This document shows positions 20,017 to 27,738 of a stretch of DNA of 64,000 nt, piece after piece; position 1 is the stretch's first letter, and every line of letters begins with the position of its first letter. The stretch comes from Terriglobia bacterium (GTDB lineage Bacteria; Acidobacteriota; Terriglobia; Terriglobales; Acidobacteriaceae). The stretch lies in the NCBI GenBank assembly GCA_020073665.1, contig JAIQEU010000014.1, positions 1 through 64,000 of the forward strand. The letters are read 5' to 3'. The position numbers and the translations under genes were made by a program. The notes under the pieces are model-generated. The model was given only the letters and a program-made list of their open reading frames with translations. It was not told the origin of the DNA and searched no databases.

Positions 20017-20046
20017 ATAGTAAACATGCCGAATCGGGATTGTCAA
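20017..20046 (-). promoter_or_regulatory. Sigma-70-type promoter of the cysteine leader and sulfite-reductase operon
   Basis: Minus strand: TTGACA (20046-20041), 18-nt spacer, TACTAT (20022-20017). The -35 is a perfect consensus and the -10 has 5 of 6. The expected start of transcription is at about 20011-20010, coinciding with the first ATG of the leader ORF. It lies 22 nt after the merR-like stop codon. Confidence 0.75.
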
Positions 20047-20068
20047 ATTCAGTGCGGAACGAAAGTTC

Positions 20069-20515
20069 CTACCCACATCTCCCTTTGGCGGTGTTGCAGG
20101 CAGACTTAATCCCGGCATTCTCGCAGTCACTGCGAAATATCCCCCTGCCGCATTGATCGAAAGTCTCACAGTGGCACCGCCGCATCATCTTCCGGAGCAA
20201 TCGCTGCATGGTCCGGATCGCATCCGCCAGACGGTCAAGTTCTGTGAGTTTCTTCGCAGAGAGCGTGCGCCAGCGTTCCGACGCCCGGGTGGGATTGCGA
20301 AATCCGAAGAACAATTGTCGAACTTCGTCCAGCGTGAAACCCAGCTGTCGCGCCCGCTGGATGATGGCCAACCGGTAGAGGACGGTGGTGTCATAGCGTC
20401 TCTGCCCGCTCATTCGCTGGGCGGGAGGCAGCAGTCCGATCTGCTCGTAGTACCGGATCGCAGACGGTTGCAGCCCAATCTGGCGTGCTACGCCGGAAAT
20501 GGTCAATGTGGACAT
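20069..20515 (-). CDS. MerR-family transcriptional regulator
   Basis: A 148-residue protein with the MerR winged helix-turn-helix at the N-terminus (TISGVARQIGLQPSAIRYYEQIGLLPP, then GQRRYD) and a dimerisation helix (about residues 75-115). The C-terminal end is Cys-rich (RCHCETFDQCGRGIF, then further Cys), resembling metal- or redox-responsive members, though no known metal signature is exact. It is divergent from the DinB-like gene; the shared region contains a dyad inside a 19-bp promoter spacer, the usual MerR operator arrangement. It precedes the cysteine leader on the same strand but that operon has its own promoter. Effector unknown. Confidence 0.85.
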   Translation of the reverse strand: MSTLTISGVARQIGLQPSAIRYYEQIGLLPPAQRMSGQRRYDTTVLYRLAIIQRARQLGFTLDEVRQLFFGFRNPTRASERWRTLSAKKLTELDRLADAIRTMQRLLRKMMRRCHCETFDQCGRGIFRSDCENAGIKSACNTAKGRCG

Positions 20516-20582
20516 AGGCGCATTTTAGAGCACCCCATCTTGGTTCGCACCCCCGCTTGACAAAAGTTTTACAAACAAGACC

Positions 20583-20613
20583 TTGCCTTAAAGTCAGCTT
20601 TAAGTCGTACGGT
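20583..20613 (+). promoter_or_regulatory. Candidate MerR-type promoter-operator for the DinB-like gene
   Basis: TTGCCT (20583-20588) and TACGGT (20608-20613) are separated by 19 nt, the overlong spacer that MerR regulators correct by twisting DNA. The spacer region holds the perfect dyad CTTAAAGTCAGCTTTAAG (20587-20604). It lies between the merR-like gene and the DinB-like gene, so it is the natural target of that regulator. Confidence 0.45.
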
Positions 20614-20620
20614 CTTTGAA

Positions 20621-20643
20621 GAGCGCTGGGTACCACCCAGCGC
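20621..20643. other. Strong hairpin in the 5' untranslated region of the DinB-like gene
   Basis: AGCGCTGGGT and ACCCAGCGCT form a perfect 10-bp inverted repeat around a 3-nt centre, ending 3 nt before the AAAGGAG ribosome site. No U-run follows, so it is not a terminator; it may stabilise the mRNA, affect translation or be an operator. Confidence 0.5.
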
Positions 20644-20657
20644 TTGAAAGGAGATCT

Positions 20658-21248
20658 ATGAACACCTTGAAATGGATACTCGCACCACTACTTCTGATGT
20701 TGTTTAGCTGCACAGCGGGGGCGCAACCGCCCGCTGATTCCAAGGTCGCGCCCCTTGATTCCCTGCGGGAAAAGCACGCGCTACAGATTTTTCTGCAGCA
20801 AGTTGAGAACCCCATCGTGTCAGCCGCGGACGCGATGCCTGCCGACAAATACGGCTTTGCACCCAGCGATGGCGAATTCAAGGGAGTACGTACTTTTGGT
20901 CAACAGGTGAAGCATCTGGCCGCGACCAATTACATCCTGGCGGCCGCTGCCCTGGGTGAGGAGCCGCCGGCGGATGCCGGGGACGAGGTTGGACCAGAGA
21001 CGGTGCGGACGAAGGCAGAGATTCTGGATTACCTGAGAGGGTCATTCGTACATCTCAGCAAGGCCATCGATGCCATTGGGAAGCAGAGCGCCATGGTGAA
21101 ATCTTCACCGATATCACCTTTGCAGGGCACCACGCCGACTCGCTTGACACTCACCGTCGAGGCCTTGATTCACGCTTTTGACCACTACGGGCAGATGGTT
21201 GAGTACCTGCGCATGAATGGGGTGGTACCGCCAGCCAGCCGTCCATGA
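20658..21248 (+). CDS. Exported DinB-like four-helix protein
   Basis: A 196-residue protein with signal peptide NTLKWILAPLLLMLFSCTAGAQ followed by a DinB/YfiT-like four-helix bundle: TFGQQVKHLAATNYIL carries the first conserved His, and EALIHAFDHYGQMVEYLRMNGVVPP is the typical final helix with two metal-binding histidines. ATG 20658 is chosen because AAAGGAG (20647-20653) lies upstream. DinB-like proteins bind a divalent metal, but most have no known reaction. It is divergent from the MerR-type regulator and probably its target. A strong hairpin occupies the leader. Confidence 0.8.
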   Translation: MNTLKWILAPLLLMLFSCTAGAQPPADSKVAPLDSLREKHALQIFLQQVENPIVSAADAMPADKYGFAPSDGEFKGVRTFGQQVKHLAATNYILAAAALGEEPPADAGDEVGPETVRTKAEILDYLRGSFVHLSKAIDAIGKQSAMVKSSPISPLQGTTPTRLTLTVEALIHAFDHYGQMVEYLRMNGVVPPASRP

Positions 21249-21281
21249 GTTCCGTGCCGCCCGAGAATACCCGGGCGCGTC

Positions 21282-22283
21282 TCACTGGCTGCGTGTGGCC
21301 AGCTGTTTCTCGTCGGGTGTCATCTGTCGCCACAGGACTTCCAGGTCGCGCTGGATGCGGTCGTTGCTCGGATCCTGATGGAGCGCCTTGGCAAACCAGC
21401 GATATGCCATGGGCAGATCACGGTCCACGCAATGACCGGTGGCGTACATCGTCCCCAGGATGCTTTGCGCTTTAGGATTGGCGTGCTGTGCCGCCGCTCG
21501 CAGGTTCTTCTGCGCCAGCACACAGTTCTCGGTAACACCGGTCCCGTAAAGATACTTCTCGCCATCCGCGACCAACCTGTCTTCCGCCGAAGTTGCCGCG
21601 GCCGGTGGTGTCGCGGAGGCAGTGGAAGGCTGAGCGGCCGGCTTGGCGGGTACTGTTTTCGGCGCAGATGCCGGTTTGGTCACGAGCGCGGGCGCCGCTT
21701 TGGGCTCTTCCGCTGCTGGCTGCGGTTCCAGGCTCTGTGCCGAATCCGTCTCCTTAGCCTGAACGGTCTCGGGCCCCGTCGATGGCGTGACCACCGGCGC
21801 TGACTTTTCAGGAACTGGAGACTGCGCGCCTTCCTGCGCCGTCGTTCTTGCGGGTTCCGATGGTGCTGCCGCGACCTGCGATCCCGATGACTCACCGCTG
21901 GCTGCGGTGCCGCGCGCTGGTGTCGTGGCAGAACTCGCTGAGGCTCCGCTCGGCGTGGCCGTCGCTGCGGTTGGCTGCGGCCGCGAATATCCCCCTCGAT
22001 ACCATTGCCAGGCCAGCACCACGCCGGCAATCAGCAGCAACGCCAGGGCCAGGTACATGCGACCGTGATGGCCATGCTCCTCGGGCTCGTCTTCCAGCAA
22101 GTAGTCGAGATTCCGGGGCGGTGGTTGCGGAGGCTTCGCAGCAGGCGGATTGCTGGGCGCTGGCGCCTGCGTGGGGCCGGAAGCCGGTTCCGCCTCCGGA
22201 AGGCGCAGCAGGGCGCCGCACATCCCGCAAAAGCGATAGTGCTCATTGTTCTGGTAGCCACAATGGGTGCAGCGAATTAGCAT
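21282..22283 (-). CDS. Zinc-ribbon membrane protein with Sel1-like repeats
   Basis: A 333-residue protein. Residues 1-27 are a zinc ribbon (CTHCGYQNNEHYRFCGMCGALL), then a Pro-rich stretch, one transmembrane helix at about 75-95 (MYLALALLLIAGVVLAWQWY), a long low-complexity Ala/Pro/Ser/Glu linker, and a C-terminal Sel1-like region with YLYGTGVTENCVLAQKNLRAAAQ, AQSILGTMYATGHCVDRDLP and MAYRWFAKALHQDP. The fold suggests a scaffold displayed outside the membrane with the ribbon in the cytoplasm. Specific function unknown. It converges on the DinB-like gene with a 33-nt gap. Confidence 0.75.
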   Translation of the reverse strand: MLIRCTHCGYQNNEHYRFCGMCGALLRLPEAEPASGPTQAPAPSNPPAAKPPQPPPRNLDYLLEDEPEEHGHHGRMYLALALLLIAGVVLAWQWYRGGYSRPQPTAATATPSGASASSATTPARGTAASGESSGSQVAAAPSEPARTTAQEGAQSPVPEKSAPVVTPSTGPETVQAKETDSAQSLEPQPAAEEPKAAPALVTKPASAPKTVPAKPAAQPSTASATPPAAATSAEDRLVADGEKYLYGTGVTENCVLAQKNLRAAAQHANPKAQSILGTMYATGHCVDRDLPMAYRWFAKALHQDPSNDRIQRDLEVLWRQMTPDEKQLATRSQ

Positions 22284-22443
22284 GAGTTTCTTTAACCAAT
22301 ATACGATTTCGATGGCGGTATTACACTATCGTTGGTGATACTACCCCGCTCCCCGCGGCTTTACACCTTGCTCTCCAACGTGTTAACCTGAACCACGTTA
22401 CAAAGAAAAAATTGAAACTAGAAGACAGGAGTGCATCAGGTTA

Positions 22444-22710
22444 GTGCTAGCCAGAGAGCAAAAAAAGTCCCTCATTGACCAGTACGGTACGCATGCCACC
22501 GATACCGGCAGTCCAGAAGTTCAGATCGCGCTGTTAAGCGAGCGCATTGGTCAGCTGACGGAGCACTTCAAGACGCACCAGAAAGACCACGGTTCACGCC
22601 GCGGCCTTCTCATGCTGGTCAGCAAGCGGCGTCGCTTGCTCGACTACCTCAAGAAATACGATTCCGAACGTTATAAGGGCGTGGTACAGAAACTCGGCCT
22701 CCGCAAGTAA
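22444..22710 (+). CDS. rpsO: 30S ribosomal protein S15
   Basis: An 88-residue protein with all S15 landmarks: [26 protein letters not shown] and [21 protein letters not shown]. It binds the 16S rRNA central domain and organises the platform of the small subunit. The start is GTG 22444, giving [14 protein letters not shown]. It precedes pnp, the conserved rpsO-pnp operon. The 160-nt upstream region is the place for the usual S15 autoregulatory leader, but I could not identify a specific structure. Confidence 0.96.
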   Translation: MLAREQKKSLIDQYGTHATDTGSPEVQIALLSERIGQLTEHFKTHQKDHGSRRGLLMLVSKRRRLLDYLKKYDSERYKGVVQKLGLRK

Positions 22711-22916
22711 TTGCAGGGAGCCGGGTTACTGTTTACCTGGGGTTTTGCCGCAAGGTTTCGGAATTGGCCTGCCGTGGTGGGGAAGGCAGCCCATTTCAAG
22801 AGGAAGCTGCAATCGATGCGTTTCCGACCGTTCCCAGAATCGCTACTGGCATCCGCTCATCCGTGTGCAGTCTTCCGAAACGGCATACGTGCCCTCCTGC
22901 CCAGAAGGAAAAATCA

Positions 22917-25313
22917 ATGAAGCACGAAGTAACTGTCGCACTCTCCGGCGGTAAACAAATCACCTTTGAAACTGGAAAACTGGCCAAGCAAGCGCACGGT
23001 TCCACCGTGGTGCGCATGGGCGACAACGTCGTTCTGGCCACTGCGGTGGCCAACGCCGATCCCCGCGAGGGAATCGATTTCTTTCCCTTGACCGTCGATT
23101 ACCGCGAATACACCTACGCCGGCGGACGCATTCCCGGCGGCTTCATCAAACGCGAAGGACGTCCCAGCGAGCGCGAGATTCTTACCAGCCGCCAGATTGA
23201 CCGGCCCGTCCGCCCGCTGTTCCCGGATGGCTTCCGCTGTGAAACCCAGGTCATCGCCTTTGTGCTTTCGGCCGACACCGAAAACGATCCCGACGTCCTC
23301 GGCATCAATGGCGCGTCCTGCTCGCTCACCATTTCCGACATTCCGTTCAACGGTCCCATCGGCGCGGTGCGCGTGGGCCTGGTCAACGGCCAGTTCATCA
23401 TTAACCCCACCTACACCGAGATGCGCGACAGCCTGGTGAACATCATGGTGGTGGGAACTTCCGAAGGCATCGTGATGATCGAATCCGGCGCCAAGGAAGT
23501 GAAGGAAGAGACGGTGGTCGATGCCATCGAGTTCGGGCACACCGAGATCAAGAAGATTTGTGCCGGCATCAACGAACTGCGTGCCAAGGTAGGCAAGCCC
23601 AAACGCGAAGTTGTCCCGCCAGAGTTTGACGAGGCCTACTACAACGCGCTCAGGTCCCGCATCGGCGCCGACCTCTCCGACCGGCTGAATACTGAGAAGC
23701 ATCCCAAGGCCGAGAGTTACACCCTGGTGAAAGAGCTCAAAAAGCAACTCCTGGCCGAGATTCCGGAAGAGGACGAAGACGCCCAGGCCAAGCTGAAGCA
23801 CTACTACGAACTGCTGCGGGAGCGCATTTTCCGCGAGGAAGTTACCGAGAAGAAGCGCCGTCCCGACGGCCGCTCCTTTGACCAGATTCGCGACATCTGG
23901 ATCGAGGTCGGCGTCCTGCCGCGCACCCACGGTTCCGCCATCTTTACCCGGGGCGAAACCCAGGCTCTGGTCACCACTACCCTGGGCACCAGCGACGACA
24001 TGCAGCGCCTCGAGGTCTTCGAAGGTGAAGCCAAGAAACGCTTCATGCTTCACTATAACTTCCCTCCGTTTTCGGTTGGAGAAGTTGCATTTCTGCGTGG
24101 CGCAGGACGTCGAGAAATCGGCCATGGTGCGCTGGCGGAGCGTGCGATTTCGTTTGTCCTCCCGACGGAGGATGACTGGCCGTACGCCATGCGCGTGGTC
24201 TCCGACATTCTGGAGTCCAATGGTTCTTCTTCGATGGCGACAGTTTGCGGGGCTTCGCTGGCTTTGATGGATGCCGGCGTTCCTCTCAAGTCTCCAGTGG
24301 CAGGTGTGGCCATGGGGTTGGTCAAGGAGGGCGACACCTACGCGATCCTGACTGACATCGCGGGCGCGGAAGACCACTACGGCGATATGGACTTTAAGGT
24401 CGCCGGCACCAAGGACGGCATCACCGCTCTACAAATGGACATCAAGGTAGGCGGCATCACCGCGCAGATCATGCGCGAGGCGCTGGCCCAGGCGCAACGT
24501 GGGCGCATGCACATCCTCGGCAAGATGGATGAGGTCCTCTCCGGTCCGCGCGAGAAGGTCTCGGCCTACGCGCCTCGCATCTACACCCTGCAAATTCCGG
24601 TGGACAAGATTCGTGACGTGATTGGGCCCGGCGGCAAGATGATCCGCAGCATCATCGAGCAGACCGGTGTGAAGATCGACGTGGAAGACTCCGGCAAGGT
24701 CAACGTGGCTTCCAACGACGAAGCTTCCGCCAACAAGGCGTTGCAGATTATCCGCGACCTGACGGCCACGGCCGAAGTGGGCCGCACTTATCTCGGCACC
24801 GTAACCCGGCTGGCCGATTTCGGCGCATTCGTCGAAATCATCCCCGGCACCGACGGCCTGCTGCACATCAGCGAAGTCGCGGAGCATCGCATTAAAGACG
24901 TCCGTGACGAACTGAAAGAAGGCGACCAGGTGCTGGTGAAAGTGCTCGCAGTTGAAGGCAATCGCATTCGGCTGTCGCGCAAGGCCATCCTCAAAGAACA
25001 ACGCGCCAAGATGGGTGGCGGCGAAGGCGGAGTGGAAGGGGGCGGGGAAGCCGCTCCGACTCACGCGCCGGCGCTGACCATCGAGGGTGGAGGAGACTTT
25101 GCCGACGAACCTGAACCCAACTTCAACCGCGATGCCCCGGTGGCCGGCGGCGGTGTGGGCGATCGCGGGCCTGATCGTGGTGGTGATCGCGGCGGACGTG
25201 GTGGTCGTCCCGGCGGTGGTGGCGGCGGCCGAGGTCGTCGGCGCCCCGGTGGCGGTGGCGGACGCGGCCCGGGCGGTGGTGGACGCGGCGGGCACGGCGG
25301 GCCGCGGCACTAG
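22917..25313 (+). CDS. pnp: Polyribonucleotide nucleotidyltransferase (PNPase) with Gly/Arg-rich tail
   Basis: A 798-residue phosphorolytic 3'-5' exoribonuclease and degradosome component. Two RNase PH domains (GGRIPGGFIKREGRPSERE; later GSAIFTRGETQALVT), an alpha-helical linker, KH domain (IRDVIGPGGKMIRSIIEQTG) and S1 domain (GTVTRLADFGAFVEIIPGTDG). The start is ATG 22917, after AGAAGGAA, giving KHEVTVALSGGKQ; the longer upstream reading has no conserved residues. After the S1 domain the protein continues for about 95 residues, ending in a Gly/Arg repeat (RGGDRGGRGGRPGGGG...) that resembles eukaryotic RGG RNA-binding boxes and is much longer than in E. coli PNPase. Terminator at 25359-25390. 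Confidence 0.96.
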   Translation: MKHEVTVALSGGKQITFETGKLAKQAHGSTVVRMGDNVVLATAVANADPREGIDFFPLTVDYREYTYAGGRIPGGFIKREGRPSEREILTSRQIDRPVRPLFPDGFRCETQVIAFVLSADTENDPDVLGINGASCSLTISDIPFNGPIGAVRVGLVNGQFIINPTYTEMRDSLVNIMVVGTSEGIVMIESGAKEVKEETVVDAIEFGHTEIKKICAGINELRAKVGKPKREVVPPEFDEAYYNALRSRIGADLSDRLNTEKHPKAESYTLVKELKKQLLAEIPEEDEDAQAKLKHYYELLRERIFREEVTEKKRRPDGRSFDQIRDIWIEVGVLPRTHGSAIFTRGETQALVTTTLGTSDDMQRLEVFEGEAKKRFMLHYNFPPFSVGEVAFLRGAGRREIGHGALAERAISFVLPTEDDWPYAMRVVSDILESNGSSSMATVCGASLALMDAGVPLKSPVAGVAMGLVKEGDTYAILTDIAGAEDHYGDMDFKVAGTKDGITALQMDIKVGGITAQIMREALAQAQRGRMHILGKMDEVLSGPREKVSAYAPRIYTLQIPVDKIRDVIGPGGKMIRSIIEQTGVKIDVEDSGKVNVASNDEASANKALQIIRDLTATAEVGRTYLGTVTRLADFGAFVEIIPGTDGLLHISEVAEHRIKDVRDELKEGDQVLVKVLAVEGNRIRLSRKAILKEQRAKMGGGEGGVEGGGEAAPTHAPALTIEGGGDFADEPEPNFNRDAPVAGGGVGDRGPDRGGDRGGRGGRPGGGGGGRGRRRPGGGGGRGPGGGGRGGHGGPRH

Positions 25314-25358
25314 AGTCAACTTCTAGCCGCGGATTTACAGGGACAAGAAAGCAATAAG

Positions 25359-25390
25359 AGGCTGCGACTTAGGTCGCAGCCTTGTCTTTT
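25359..25390 (+). terminator. Intrinsic terminator after rpsO-pnp
   Basis: AGGCTGCGAC (25359-25368), loop TTAG, GTCGCAGCCT (25373-25382), followed by TGTCTTTTT. Perfect 10-bp stem. Confidence 0.9.
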
Positions 25391-25652
25391 TCCGGGCAGG
25401 AGTCTTAGGCCCGATGCGTCCCACAATTGTGCAAGAAATTGCGACTTTGACCCGATTACGACCTGCAAGCCCTGAGAGCAGGGAAGCTGAGTTTGGTAAG
25501 GCACTTGCTCCCTTAGGAGATGGAGCCAGCACCCAGGCACTCCCAGGAGGTTCTCCTTCTGGCCCGTACGCGTACCGGGACCTAGCGGTCTAAGTGTGTC
25601 TCGAACGTCAGGCAGGCGGGGAAGTGCTGGTCTTCGAGGGGAGAGCCAAGTT
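25391..25652 (+). other. Non-coding leader with several possible hairpins before a small secreted protein
   Basis: About 260 nt between the pnp terminator and the next start codon contain GC-rich complementary blocks such as GCCCTGAGAGCAGGG near 25474 and CCCGTACGCGTACCGGG near 25562, and no convincing open frame. It looks like a structured 5' untranslated region. I could not match it with confidence to a known riboswitch class; the end (TCTCGAACGTCAGG, then GCGGGGAAGTGC) only loosely recalls the ydaO/c-di-AMP motif. Confidence 0.3.
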
Positions 25653-25970
25653 ATGAAGACTGCTTTATTCATCCTTTGCATTCTGTGTAGTACCGCGGCG
25701 CTCGCGCAACAGAGCGTCGCCGCCTCGGCGTTAAATTCCCAGCCCACTGTGACCCAGTTTCAAAGCCACGCGCAGCGCGCCTCTCAGCGGCCCCTGGCGC
25801 AGGCACAGGAACTGCGGGAGAAGTCGGACTATGTTTACGCCCAAGGGGAAAGACCCCTATGGGAGGTACACCTACCAGTGCCGAGCGTGATGCCTCTTGG
25901 AGATGTGGCCCGCATGTGTAGGAAAGAGCACGCTGTTGCCAAGAAAGCGGATGTGGTCTGGACAGACTAG
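25653..25970 (+). CDS. Small secreted protein with acidobacterial PLGDVAR tail
   Basis: A 105-residue protein with signal peptide KTALFILCILCSTAALAQ, a mature part with no recognised domain, and the C-terminal block MPLGDVARMCRKEHAVAKKADVVWTD, a tail type I associate with many short exported acidobacterial proteins. ATG 25653 is chosen because the signal peptide begins there and GGGGAGAG precedes it. It is monocistronic: a long leader upstream and a terminator at 25994-26025 downstream. Function unknown. Confidence 0.6.
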   Translation: MKTALFILCILCSTAALAQQSVAASALNSQPTVTQFQSHAQRASQRPLAQAQELREKSDYVYAQGERPLWEVHLPVPSVMPLGDVARMCRKEHAVAKKADVVWTD

Positions 25971-25993
25971 CGCGCAAAAATATCAGAGTAGCC

Positions 25994-26025
25994 AAGGCCG
26001 CGGCCCAAGTCGCGGCCTTTTTTTG
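25994..26025 (+). terminator. Intrinsic terminator after the small secreted protein
   Basis: AAGGCCGCG (25994-26002), 8-nt loop, CGCGGCCTT (26011-26019), followed by a T-run to 26024. Confidence 0.9.
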
Positions 26026-26169
26026 TAGCGTCGCTGTCCCTCGCCCGCCGCAGTGCCATGGGCCGTTCGGTTCTTGACTCGGCGGTTATGATTTTCATCT
26101 CCGTGCGCGACGCGGTGGTGAGGTTCTGGCCATCCCGTGCTGCCAGACTAAGGCCTCGAGGAGGTCTTC

Positions 26170-26359
26170 ATGAAGCTCTCCAGAATTGCCGGTTTCGTGA
26201 TGTGTTTGACGGCTAGTCATCGACACCCAGAATTTCACGATCAAGAGTCACACTCCGGTGGGAAACTTTCCGTTGGGGATCGATTTGAATCCGGTTACGA
26301 AATTAGCTTACGTGGTGAACTCCAGCGACAATACGGTGTCGGTGGTGGCATTACTGTAG
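26170..26359 (+). pseudogene. Remnant of a YVTN beta-propeller gene
   Basis: ATG 26170 (with GAGGAGG upstream) starts a signal-peptide-like stretch, KLSRIAGFVMCLTA, but the frame then becomes meaningless. In another frame, from about 26219 to the TAG at 26357-26359, the DNA encodes a typical YVTN propeller blade: PVGNFPLGIDLNPVTKLAYV followed by VNSSDNTVSVVALL. The simplest reading is a secreted propeller protein of several hundred residues from which the whole middle was deleted, leaving the signal peptide and last blade out of frame. Confidence 0.6.
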
Positions 26360-26390
26360 AGAGCGAACCCGACGGCTTCGTCGGAAGCGG

Positions 26391-27677
26391 CTACGCCCGT
26401 TTCTTCGGCAGCATCTCCCCGATCCGCCGAATTTGCGCCCCCACACCCCGGAGCTTTTCTTCGATGTTCTCGTAGCCGCGGTCAATGTGGTACACGCGGT
26501 CAATGATGGTCTCGCCGTCGGCGACCAGCGCCGCCAGCACTAGCGACGCCGAAGCGCGCAGGTCCGAGGCCAGCACCGCGGCTGCGCTCAGCGGAGTCTT
26601 GCCGCGCACCACGGCGCGGCTACCTTCGATCTTGATGTTGGCCCCCATGCGCACCAGTTCCTGGGCGTGCATGAAGCGATTCTCGAAAATATTCTCCGAA
26701 ATGATGGACGTGCCTTCGGCTTGCGTGGCCAGCGCCATGTATTGTGCCTGCACATCGGTAGGGAATCCGGGGAATTCTTCGGTCACCATGTCGGCGGCGC
26801 GAAACGGGTTGTCGCCCATCACGCGGACGGAATCGGCGGTGTGGGTGGTCTTCACCCCGGCTTCGTTGAGCTTCTGCAGCACCGCGCCCAAGTGACGGGG
26901 ATCGCAGCCAGCAATGTTGATGTCTCCGCCGGTAAGTGCCCCGGCGATGATGAACGTGGCAGCCTCAATACGGTCGGGAATAATGCGGTGCTTCGCGCCA
27001 TGCAGCCTGGCCACACCCTTCACGCGGATGGTAGCCGTGCCTGCGCCCTCGATGCGCGCACCCATCCGATTCAGCAGGTCGGCGAGATCGGCGACTTCGG
27101 GTTCACGAGCGCAGTTCTGCATAACGGTCTCGCCCTCGGCCAGAGTCGCAGCCATGAGCAGGTCCTCGGTGCCGGTCACGGTGATCTTGTCGAAAACGAT
27201 TTCGGCGCCGCGAAGGCGCTCAGCGCTGGCTTCGACGTAACCGTGGTCCTGGACGATTTTCGCGCCCAGGCGCTCCAGCCCCTTGATGTGCAGATCAATC
27301 GGGCGAGCGCCAATGGCACAGCCTCCCGGAAGAGACACCCGGGCGCGTCCGCAGCGCGCTACCAGCGGCCCCAGCACCAGGGTCGAAGCCCGCATGGTCT
27401 TCACCAGTTCGTAGGAAGCCTCGGGAGTGGCCAGATTGCGGCAGCAAATGGTCGTGCGATGCTGGGCGCGGCCGTAGCCGAGTTCAACCTCGGCACCCAT
27501 GGCGGCGAGCAGCTTGCGCGTGGTTTCAATGTCCCGAACCTGCGGAATGCTTTCCAGGATGACCGGTTCGGCAGTGAGCAAGGCCGCAGCCATGCACGGC
27601 AGCGCCGCGTTCTTGGCCCCGCTGACCCGGATTGTGCCCAGCAGCGGATTGCCGCCGCGAATTACAAATTTGTCCAT
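26391..27677 (-). CDS. murA: UDP-N-acetylglucosamine 1-carboxyvinyltransferase
   Basis: A 428-residue EPSP-synthase-fold enzyme catalysing the first committed step of peptidoglycan synthesis in the cytoplasm. The N-terminus [26 protein letters not shown] is diagnostic, and the catalytic, fosfomycin-reactive cysteine is present in [13 protein letters not shown]. Further conserved blocks are [15 protein letters not shown] and [19 protein letters not shown] 27677 is chosen rather than the more upstream 27704 because homology starts with DKFVIRGG. It is followed by the broken propeller gene and preceded on the same strand by murQ, so wall synthesis and recycling genes are adjacent. Confidence 0.96.
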   Translation of the reverse strand: MDKFVIRGGNPLLGTIRVSGAKNAALPCMAAALLTAEPVILESIPQVRDIETTRKLLAAMGAEVELGYGRAQHRTTICCRNLATPEASYELVKTMRASTLVLGPLVARCGRARVSLPGGCAIGARPIDLHIKGLERLGAKIVQDHGYVEASAERLRGAEIVFDKITVTGTEDLLMAATLAEGETVMQNCAREPEVADLADLLNRMGARIEGAGTATIRVKGVARLHGAKHRIIPDRIEAATFIIAGALTGGDINIAGCDPRHLGAVLQKLNEAGVKTTHTADSVRVMGDNPFRAADMVTEEFPGFPTDVQAQYMALATQAEGTSIISENIFENRFMHAQELVRMGANIKIEGSRAVVRGKTPLSAAAVLASDLRASASLVLAALVADGETIIDRVYHIDRGYENIEEKLRGVGAQIRRIGEMLPKKRA

Positions 27678-27738
27678 ATCGAAACAATTCCCCGGATCAT
27701 ACACGGACGCTGCGCCCGATCCGCGGCGCGTTCCTATT

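Noticed and set aside
25314-25652. c-di-AMP (ydaO) or c-di-GMP (GEMM) riboswitch
   Set aside because: Only loose similarity at the 3' end and no match to the conserved GGGGGAACC or GCAAACC/ACGCAAAGCC blocks; left as an unassigned leader.
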